A DNA stretch of 5,101 nucleotides from CAYFSC01 sp964345695 (GTDB lineage Bacteria > Bacteroidota > Rhodothermia > Rhodothermales > Salinibacteraceae), in NCBI GenBank assembly GCA_964345695.1, contig CAYFSC010000203.1, forward strand, positions 1 to 5,101, given 5' to 3'. The translations under genes and the position numbers were made by a program. The notes below the pieces were generated by a model that saw nothing but the letters and a program-made list of their open reading frames with translations, did not search any database and was not told where the DNA came from. Positions 1-5,101 of this stretch are shown in pieces (position 1 is the stretch's first letter; the number at the start of each line of letters is the position of its first letter).

Positions 1-207
1 CTCTCCGCTCCGCAGGATCGGGCCCTGCTCCTCGGGCGACGGCTCAACCTGCTCCGACTCGTTCCCGTCGTCAATGAGGTAGCCGCGAATGAGCGTCATG
101 CCTTCAATGCCGAAGGCAACGCCAAACGCCAGAATCAGAAAAATGCGGACCAGCCATTTTTCGAAGGGGTCGGAGTCGCCGTCCGAGGGCGAAGCATCTT
201 CAGCCAT
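1..207 (-). CDS. Partial acidic membrane-anchored protein of unknown function (N-terminus only)
   Basis: A minus-strand reading frame starts with ATG at 207 and stays open for 69 codons to the window edge, so the C-terminus is missing. The first 16 residues are acidic (E3, D4, D9, D11, D13, E16). A single hydrophobic helix follows at about residues 18-40, beginning KWLVRIFLILAFG. Residues 46-69 form another acidic, proline-containing stretch with four glutamates in E50-E60. This suggests a short acidic N-terminal tail, one membrane anchor and a domain lying beyond the window. It lies 122 bases downstream of oxidase subunit I on the same strand, beyond a strong inverted repeat, so it may be the last gene of the oxidase operon or a separate unit. 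There is no Shine-Dalgarno before the start, as in its neighbours. I do not recognise the family. An oxidase accessory protein is possible from context, but no copper-binding or haem-binding motif is visible in this part. Confidence 0.6.
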   Translation of the reverse strand, partial: MAEDASPSDGDSDPFEKWLVRIFLILAFGVAFGIEGMTLIRGYLIDDGNESEQVEPSPEEQGPILRSGE

Positions 208-251
208 GAAGGAGTGCGGTCGGGATCAAAACACAGGGCCATACGACAGGA

Positions 252-301
252 TCGAGCGGTGCTGGAGCGGCGTGCGACCGCGCAATTCCAGCACCGCTCG
301 A
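252..301 (-). repeat. 15-bp perfect inverted repeat (stem-loop) downstream of oxidase subunit I
   Basis: Positions 252-266 (TCGAGCGGTGCTGGA) and 287-301 are exact reverse complements. The 20-base spacer can form a further 4-bp GC stem (267-270 with 278-281). The element lies between the stop of subunit I at 330 and the start of the next minus-strand gene at 207. As minus-strand RNA it is not followed directly by a U-run; the first TTTT occurs about 20 bases later. It is therefore not a textbook intrinsic terminator. It could be an mRNA 3'-end stabiliser or processing site, an attenuator, or a factor-dependent terminator. The pairing is seen directly; the role is inferred. Confidence 0.6.
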
Positions 302-329
302 CGGGTGCCCGTCCACGCCATGAGGCTCC

Positions 330-2003
330 CTACACGGGCGACGGCGGTGCGCCGGGGTAGAAGAGCCCGTCCATCACCATCTCGGCGAGTGGGAGCGTGT
401 ACGCCAGGATGCAGAGCAGGATGGCGATGCCCATCCACAGCTTCATGTTGTCCAGAATCTTCGGCGACTGCTCGGGCCCCGACAGTGCGGGCGGGAGGTA
501 ATCGTCGATGGTGCCCGACTTCTCGCCGTTGCGCCAGCTGGCTACGATCACGACGAAGAACATCACGAGCGAGACGAACAGGATGACACCGCCGATGGCG
601 ATCTGCCACTTCATCTCGGCCATGGTCCCAAACGGCGCCTCGTAGGCGAAGCCGGTGTACTCGGGCTCGGCGGTCCGGCGCGGGACGCCGGCCAGGCCCT
701 CGCGGTGCATGGCGTTCGACATCAGCGTCATGCCGATGAACCACGTGTACGGCTGGGCGAGCGCCATCTTGCTGTACTTCAGCTCGCGGCCCGTGAGCTG
801 CGGCAGGATCCAGTACGACACCGCCATGAACGTGAGGGCGACCGCCGTGCCCACCGTGAGGTGGAAGTGACCTGGCACCCAGATCGTGTTGTGGATGAGC
901 ATGTCGATGTTCAGCGACGCGTTGATGATGCCGCTGAAGCCGCCTGCGGCGAACATGATGCCCGCCAGGGCGCAGCCGACGAACGCCGGGCGATCCCACG
1001 GCAGCGCGCCCATCCAGGTGAAGTAGCCCGACCCGCCGCGCTGCCGCGCGCCGTGCTCCATCGAGGAGATGACGGTAAACGCCGTGATCAGGCTCGGAAG
1101 CACGATGAACAGCGTTGCCACGACGGCCCACATCTTGTAGCCGATGGCGATCTCCGGATCGGCGTACTGGTGGTGGAAGCCGATCGGAGTGGAGAGCAGG
1201 AGGAAGAAGATGAACACGATCCGCGTGAGCGAGTCGCTGAAGAGCCGGCCGCCCGAGAGCTTCGGCAGGATCGAGTACCAGACGAAGTACGCCGGCAGCA
1301 GCCAGAAGTACACGATGGCGTGGCCCGTGTACCAAAAGAGCGTGCGCGGGAGAATCGGATCGATGTTCTGCACGAAGCCGAGCGACCAGGGGATCAGCAG
1401 GACGACCATCTCCAGCGCGATGCCGATGGAGCAGAGATACCACATCAGCATCGTGAAGAGCGTCATGTACGTCTGCAGCGGAATCGAGTCGTCCGGGTGC
1501 TCGGCACGCCACGACCAGTACGACTTAAACCAGTCCCAGCCCGCCAGCCACGAGCCCACCACGAGAAGCGTGGCGCCGATGTAAAACAGGGGGTGGCCCT
1601 GAAGGGGCGGGTAGAAGGTGTAGAGGACCGCGGCGCTGATGGAACTGCCCGGCACGAGCCCACCGAGGATGGCGACGGCGGCCATCACCGTGCCGATGGT
1701 CATCATCCAGAACCACGACCACGTGAAGGTGAGATTCTCGGGTTCGCGCTGCAGGGTGCGGGTGACGCCCCACGTGTAGATGCCGGCGAGAAAGAACGTG
1801 GTGAAGACGAGGGCCAGCAGCACGCCGTGACCTGTTAGCACGTCGTAGTACTGCACCGACGTGATGAAGCCGCGAAAGACGTCGGTTCGGTGAAGGGCCT
1901 GAACCGTGCCAAACAAACCACCGATCCCGAGGGCCGCGAACGCGACAATGAAGTTGGCCTTCGCCACGCGTGCAGCGTTCGGATATCTGTCGACGAAAGT
2001 CAT
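330..2003 (-). CDS. cbaA: ba3-type (B-type) cytochrome c oxidase subunit I
   Basis: This is the catalytic subunit of a haem-copper terminal oxidase. It reduces O2 to water with electrons from subunit II and pumps protons across the cytoplasmic membrane. The 557-residue product is close to the Thermus thermophilus ba3 subunit I (562) and is hydrophobic throughout, consistent with about 13 helices. By comparison with the Thermus protein as I remember it, H59 (in LTGHG) and H381 bind the low-spin haem, and H379 (in VPGHFH) binds haem a3. H228, H277 and H278 bind CuB, and Y232 is the tyrosine cross-linked to H228 (GHAIVYFWLLPAY). K-channel residues Y239, Y243, S304 and T307 are present. The GHPEV glutamate of A-type oxidases is replaced by GHAIVYF, which marks the B family. 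It lies 59 bases after subunit II and is presumably co-transcribed. The start at 2003 gives the expected short N-terminus before helix 1; there is no Shine-Dalgarno, only a pyrimidine-rich leader. The symbol follows ba3 usage; ctaD/coxA are alternatives. Confidence 0.96.
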   Translation of the reverse strand: MTFVDRYPNAARVAKANFIVAFAALGIGGLFGTVQALHRTDVFRGFITSVQYYDVLTGHGVLLALVFTTFFLAGIYTWGVTRTLQREPENLTFTWSWFWMMTIGTVMAAVAILGGLVPGSSISAAVLYTFYPPLQGHPLFYIGATLLVVGSWLAGWDWFKSYWSWRAEHPDDSIPLQTYMTLFTMLMWYLCSIGIALEMVVLLIPWSLGFVQNIDPILPRTLFWYTGHAIVYFWLLPAYFVWYSILPKLSGGRLFSDSLTRIVFIFFLLLSTPIGFHHQYADPEIAIGYKMWAVVATLFIVLPSLITAFTVISSMEHGARQRGGSGYFTWMGALPWDRPAFVGCALAGIMFAAGGFSGIINASLNIDMLIHNTIWVPGHFHLTVGTAVALTFMAVSYWILPQLTGRELKYSKMALAQPYTWFIGMTLMSNAMHREGLAGVPRRTAEPEYTGFAYEAPFGTMAEMKWQIAIGGVILFVSLVMFFVVIVASWRNGEKSGTIDDYLPPALSGPEQSPKILDNMKLWMGIAILLCILAYTLPLAEMVMDGLFYPGAPPSPV

Positions 2004-2062
2004 AGGGACGGAGAGGGATAAATCGTGAGACGGAGGGTGGGAAGCGAGGGCAAACGTGCCGG

Positions 2063-2587
2063 TTAGCGGCTCGCGTCAACGAGGGACTGCGAGTCAAATT
2101 CCGACTTGGGCACGACCTTGATCAGCCCTTCCATGGTGTGGTGGGCCGGACCGCAGTACTCGTGGCAAATCATTCCGTACTCGCCGGGCTCCGAAAAACG
2201 AGTCGTAAACTTGGAGACCTGGCCGGGCACCACGGTGACGTTCACGTTCGTACCGGCCAGATGCAGGCCGTGGAGGACATCCGGGCTCGTCACATGAAAC
2301 TTGATCTCGGCCCCCTCGGGAAGGACCAGCGGCTGGCCGGTGCCGGGCATGAAGAGGAACTGCCGGGCGACCATGTACACCTCGTACTTGTTGTCGCCAA
2401 CTTGGCGCATACCAGGTGTGGCAAAGTCCGTTTCGTGAAGGGCCAACGGGTCGACCGGGTCGCTTTCCTCAATACCAGGAACTTTCAGGTCCAGAACCGC
2501 AAACCCATACAGCACGATGCCGACGAAGCAGGCAATGAGGAGGAGCGACAGCCCGATCCAGATTTTCTCGAACCGGTGGATATGCAT
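2063..2587 (-). CDS. cbaB: ba3-type cytochrome c oxidase subunit II, CuA-binding
   Basis: This subunit carries the dinuclear CuA centre that accepts electrons from a periplasmic donor and passes them to the low-spin haem of subunit I. The 174-residue product has one N-terminal helix (about 10-32), a linker, and a cupredoxin domain (about 68-160) facing the periplasm. The CuA ligands are complete: H106 (in SPDVLHGLH), C141, E143 (backbone carbonyl), C145, H149 and M152, in the pattern C-x3-C-x3-H-x2-M. E7, in RFEKIW, aligns with Glu15 of the Thermus subunit, the entrance of the K proton channel. There is one helix rather than two and no CxxCH haem c motif, so this is the ba3 form rather than caa3. 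It is separated by 53 bases from the IIa-like gene and 59 from subunit I, consistent with one operon. The leader lacks a Shine-Dalgarno; this ATG is the only one giving the intact anchor plus E7. Confidence 0.95.
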   Translation of the reverse strand: MHIHRFEKIWIGLSLLLIACFVGIVLYGFAVLDLKVPGIEESDPVDPLALHETDFATPGMRQVGDNKYEVYMVARQFLFMPGTGQPLVLPEGAEIKFHVTSPDVLHGLHLAGTNVNVTVVPGQVSKFTTRFSEPGEYGMICHEYCGPAHHTMEGLIKVVPKSEFDSQSLVDASR

Positions 2588-2640
2588 AGAGCCAGGGGGT
2601 AATTGGTGAAGGCAGAGCGTCCGTCCGCAGGGAGAAGGCG

Positions 2641-2850
2641 TTAGCCGATGATATTTACGTCCCGTCCGGCAAACTCCACGAAGTAGAGCAGGATGTACAG
2701 AACAAGGAGAAGCAGGAAGTACATCCCTGCCACGGCGAGCGTACCGGTGGGGTCAAAGTCGTCGAACGAGATGTTTTCGACAATTCCCTCCTGCTCCATG
2801 GTGGGCTCGTCGTCGGCGTGGGGGTCCGACGCGGTCGGAGAATCAGACAT
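2641..2850 (-). CDS. Cytochrome c oxidase subunit IIa-like single-helix protein
   Basis: A 69-residue protein with an acidic N-terminal tail (1-34, eleven Asp/Glu and no Lys or Arg) followed by one transmembrane helix (about 37-60) and a short end GRDVNIIG. The segment DPTGTLAV leading into the helix, and the Gly-Arg just after it, resemble the small subunit IIa of ba3 oxidases. In Thermus that is a 34-residue single helix with P-x-GALAV near its start. IIa packs against subunits I and II and supplies the helix missing from one-helix subunit II. Gene order (IIa, II, I, with gaps of 53 and 59 bases) supports the assignment strongly. Here the N-terminal tail doubles the length compared with Thermus. 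The start at 2850 is the first ATG after a stop-rich leader; M18 would remove much of the tail but is less well placed. The role rests on context plus a short motif. Confidence 0.85.
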   Translation of the reverse strand: MSDSPTASDPHADDEPTMEQEGIVENISFDDFDPTGTLAVAGMYFLLLLVLYILLYFVEFAGRDVNIIG

Positions 2851-2930
2851 AGGTACGAAGGAAAAAGTAAGGAAGAGGTCGCTCTAGCACTACGAAAGAG
2901 TCGAGCATACGGTAAAGAACACCGCAGAAG
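2851..2930 (-). promoter_or_regulatory. Likely promoter region of the IIa-II-I oxidase operon
   Basis: This 80-base stretch lies between the terminator behind the HiPIP gene and the first oxidase gene, so a promoter for the oxidase operon is expected here. On the minus strand, TTTACC (2916-2911) and TAGTGC (2892-2887) are 18 bases apart, but the -10 match is poor. TACTTTTT (2869-2862) resembles the Bacteroidota -7 element TAnnTTTG, though no clear TTTG lies at the right distance upstream. It would also leave only a few bases of leader. The inference rests on position, not on strong motifs. Confidence 0.3.
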
Positions 2931-2965
2931 AAATCACCCCGGAAGGACGGTCCGGGGTGATTTTT
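2929..2965 (-). terminator. Intrinsic terminator behind the HiPIP gene, possibly bidirectional
   Basis: Positions 2931-2943 and 2951-2963 form a perfect 13-bp inverted repeat, core ATCACCCCGGA, with a 7-base loop. On the minus strand the GC-rich stem is followed by TTTCTTCTG. On the plus strand it is followed by five T (2961-2965). It starts 17 bases after the HiPIP stop codon, so it should end the HiPIP transcript and make the oxidase genes at least partly independent. A second small hairpin (TGCGG 2965-2969 with CCGCA 2974-2978) sits between it and the stop codon. Confidence 0.8.
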
Positions 2966-2980
2966 GCGGTAAACCGCAGG

Positions 2981-3421
2981 TTAGGAGGCTTGTACCCAGG
3001 AGTTGCAGTAGCCGTTGGCGGTTACCGGGCCGGGGAAGAGCTGGCAGCCGCCGCACTCCGAGCCGGTGGTTTCCTCCTGGCCGGGCTGCTGGTAGAGCTG
3101 GCAGTTCGCACAGTTCTTCTCGGCATTCGGAGTTTCCTCCACGTACTGCAGCGACTTTACCATCTGCTCGCGCTGTTGCTTCTGCGCGTCGGTCAGCTGC
3201 GACAGGTCGCCGCAATCCGCCGAGGCCGTGGCGCCCGAGGTCTGCCCCTCGCCACCGCCTTGCGAGCCGCTTTGCTGCTGGGTGTCTCCGCCGGAGCCGT
3301 CGCCCGAACCGCCTCCACAGGCAGCCAGGAGCGAGCCGCTTGCACCGACTACCCCGGCGATGCCTAGGGATTCAAGAAACCGGCGGCGAGATACGCGCTT
3401 CTGATTGTCGTCGTTCGTCAT
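2981..3421 (-). CDS. High-potential iron-sulfur protein (HiPIP), Tat-exported lipoprotein
   Basis: A [4Fe-4S] electron carrier of the periplasmic face, probably the electron donor to the adjacent oxidase. The 146-residue precursor has a twin-arginine motif SRRRFLESLG (11-20) and a hydrophobic stretch (21-32). A lipobox LLAAC follows, with C35 as the lipidation site. A Gly/Ser/Gln-rich linker spans about 36-66 and the folded domain 70-146. The cluster ligands fit the HiPIP pattern: C104 and C107 (CANCQLY), C126 (GCQLFPG) and C139 (GYCNSW). W142 matches the conserved tryptophan after the last ligand. Two extra cysteines, C70 and C123, are not part of the standard set. In Rhodothermus marinus a HiPIP is known to feed a haem-copper oxidase, which fits this neighbourhood. 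An upstream in-frame ATG at 3496 would put 25 extra residues before the Tat signal, so 3421 is preferred. There is no Shine-Dalgarno. A terminator 17 bases downstream separates it from the oxidase genes. Confidence 0.92.
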   Translation of the reverse strand: MTNDDNQKRVSRRRFLESLGIAGVVGASGSLLAACGGGSGDGSGGDTQQQSGSQGGGEGQTSGATASADCGDLSQLTDAQKQQREQMVKSLQYVEETPNAEKNCANCQLYQQPGQEETTGSECGGCQLFPGPVTANGYCNSWVQAS

Positions 3422-3535
3422 GGTATCGAGGGATCGAAGAAAACTTGTAACGGGTACACGCGGCGTCGATGGAGCATGCAGAGTAGGACACTCCACGCGC
3501 GCCGTCAGTAGGTGGCATCACGGGGTGTGCCGTAG

Positions 3536-3541
3536 AGTATA
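3536..3541 (-). promoter_or_regulatory. Candidate -10 element for the HiPIP gene
   Basis: The minus strand reads TATACT here, five of six bases matching a sigma-70 type -10 box, about 115 bases before the HiPIP start. The hexamer 17 bases upstream (TGCGCC) is a poor -35. An alternative is TTGACT (3629-3624) followed after 17 bases by GAATGT, with a good -35 and a weak -10, about 180 bases before the gene. Neither is complete, so the assignment is tentative. Confidence 0.25.
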
Positions 3542-3584
3542 TTCAACCTCAGATGTAGGGCGCACCCCCACGGTAATCCCCTGC

Positions 3585-3601
3585 TGTGGACACCATCCAC
3601 A
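3585..3601. repeat. Small dyad, possible operator
   Basis: TGTGGA (3585-3590) and TCCACA (3596-3601) are a perfect 6-bp inverted repeat with a 5-base spacer, in the presumed promoter area between two divergent genes. The size and spacing suit a dimeric regulator, but no regulator gene is nearby and a repeat this short can occur by chance. Confidence 0.25.
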
Positions 3602-3921
3602 CATTCGCCATACGAACACCGAGAGTCAACAAAAACGCTGAGTTTGGACCGTATCTAAATTACGTGGGAACCTGGCTCTGCAGCCTCTCAGTCGGCTTTG
3701 GGCGGCCGGATTTGTTCCCCCTGCGGAGGGCGAGAATCGAAGTTTCTGTGAGGGCGGTTCACCGGCAGGCGAGGCGCCGTGAGGGCGGAGACTGTCCGCG
3801 CGGCGAGGCCCCCTCCCCGACGAGATCTGCGTGCGATCACGGGAGCTCCCCGGCATCCGCTCCGACGGGGGCCGCCCTTCATGTGCAACAGAACCAGAAT
3901 GAACAACGACCCTCCCCGACG

Positions 3922-3947
3922 GCCCGTAGCACATGCCCGTAGCACGT
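3922..3947. repeat. 13-bp tandem direct repeat upstream of proV
   Basis: GCCCGTAGCACAT (3922-3934) is followed directly by GCCCGTAGCACGT (3935-3947), differing at one base. A degenerate third copy begins at 3956 (GCCCGCAGC). The second copy ends within the 8-bp palindrome GCACGTGC (3942-3949). AGCACAT (3928-3934) can pair with ATGTGCT (3966-3972). The array ends about 30 bases before the proV start, so it would lie in the transcript leader or at a regulator site. Confidence 0.55.
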
Positions 3948-4000
3948 GCGAGCATGCCCGCAGCGATGTGCTCCATTTCCCTCGACCTCCCCAACGACGC

Positions 4001-5057
<1,057 letters not shown>

Positions 5058-5068
<11 letters not shown>

Positions 5069-5101
5069 TCGTTTCAGCTCGGAATCGGTCTGCCTGACTG
5101 A
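5058..5101 (+). CDS. Possible start of the downstream transporter permease (partial)
   Basis: An ATG at 5058 opens a frame of 14 codons (MQDDRFSSESVCLT) that is still open at the window edge and overlaps the 3' end of proV by 11 bases. AAGAGG about 10 bases upstream could serve as a ribosome site, and tight overlap with the ATPase gene is usual for transporter operons. In ProU/OpuA systems the next gene is usually the membrane permease, so that is the expected product. The visible residues are too few to identify it. The alternative ATG at 5065 stops after ten codons. Confidence 0.4.

Larger units (their letters stand above)
3422..4000. other. Divergent intergenic region between HiPIP and proV, no convincing gene
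   Basis: No reading frame in these 579 bases gives a protein-like sequence; the open frames encode Arg/Pro-rich strings typical of GC-rich noncoding or antisense DNA. The left part (about 3500-3670) is less GC-rich and is the likely promoter area for both divergent genes. The right part (about 3700-3990) is very GC-rich. It contains the 10-bp palindrome GGGAGCTCCC (3841-3850), a 7-bp inverted repeat (3807-3813 with 3867-3873) and the tandem repeat listed separately. Such a long structured leader before proV could act in regulation, but I could not match it to a known riboswitch. Confidence 0.6.

Noticed and set aside
226..321. 31-codon minus-strand frame starting just after subunit I, with AGGGAG a few bases before its ATG
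   Set aside because: The Shine-Dalgarno-like bases are partly the TAG stop of subunit I, neighbours do not use such sites, and the frame mostly encodes the inverted repeat. A leader peptide cannot be ruled out, but nothing supports one.
226..1512. Long minus-strand open frame (428 codons) in another frame of the subunit I gene
   Set aside because: His/Arg/Pro-rich product caused by high GC at codon ends; it overlaps the real gene on the same strand.
705..1838. Long plus-strand open frame (377 codons) antisense to subunit I
   Set aside because: Its product is an Arg/His/Glu/Asp-rich string without domains, typical of the antisense of a GC-rich membrane-protein gene. The opposite strand is an unmistakable oxidase subunit.
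2063..2587. Lipobox-like LLIAC at residues 16-20 of subunit II
   Set aside because: The cysteine lies in the middle of the membrane anchor, and cleavage there would remove E7, the K-channel entrance residue.
2981..3496. Longer HiPIP start at 3496
   Set aside because: It would add 25 residues before the Tat motif; the start at 3421 gives a normal ten-residue stretch before the twin arginines.
3779..4000. In-frame N-terminal extension of proV
   Set aside because: It encodes Arg/Pro-rich sequence unlike the family, whose members begin near MAFLEARHVTKIFG.

Overview
The window looks like a chromosomal segment from a GC-rich, aerobic, probably salt-adapted bacterium. A Rhodothermota/Salinibacter-like lineage is my best guess. 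The reasons are a high-potential iron-sulfur protein (HiPIP) beside a haem-copper oxidase, acidic soluble segments, a glycine betaine-type transporter gene, and starts that lack Shine-Dalgarno sequences. This placement is inference, because no marker gene for taxonomy is present.

Minus strand, positions 3421 down to 1, is a respiratory cluster. In transcription order it encodes a Tat-exported HiPIP lipoprotein (3421-2981), an intrinsic terminator (about 2963-2931), a one-helix subunit IIa-like protein (2850-2641), the CuA subunit II (2587-2063) and the catalytic subunit I (2003-330) of a ba3-type (B-type) cytochrome c oxidase. After a 15-bp inverted repeat (252-301) comes an unidentified acidic membrane-anchored protein that runs off the left edge (207-1). 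All metal and haem ligands and all K-channel residues I could place are intact, so the oxidase should be functional. The simplest model is that the HiPIP carries electrons to the CuA centre of subunit II, subunit I reduces O2 and pumps protons, and the IIa-like helix stabilises the complex.

Positions 3422-4000 form a 579-base divergent intergenic region with no convincing gene. It holds weak promoter candidates, a small dyad, GC-rich palindromes and a 13-bp tandem repeat just before the next gene.

Plus strand, 4001-5068, is a ProV/OpuAA-type ATPase of a quaternary-amine (glycine betaine/proline) ABC importer with a shortened C-terminal CBS region. A second plus-strand reading frame opens at 5058, overlaps its end and leaves the window. 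It is probably the permease, but only 14 codons are visible. I see no mobile element, CRISPR array, tRNA or rRNA. The content is mostly recognisable, and the most unusual points are in the HiPIP cysteines, the trimmed CBS region and the intergenic structures.
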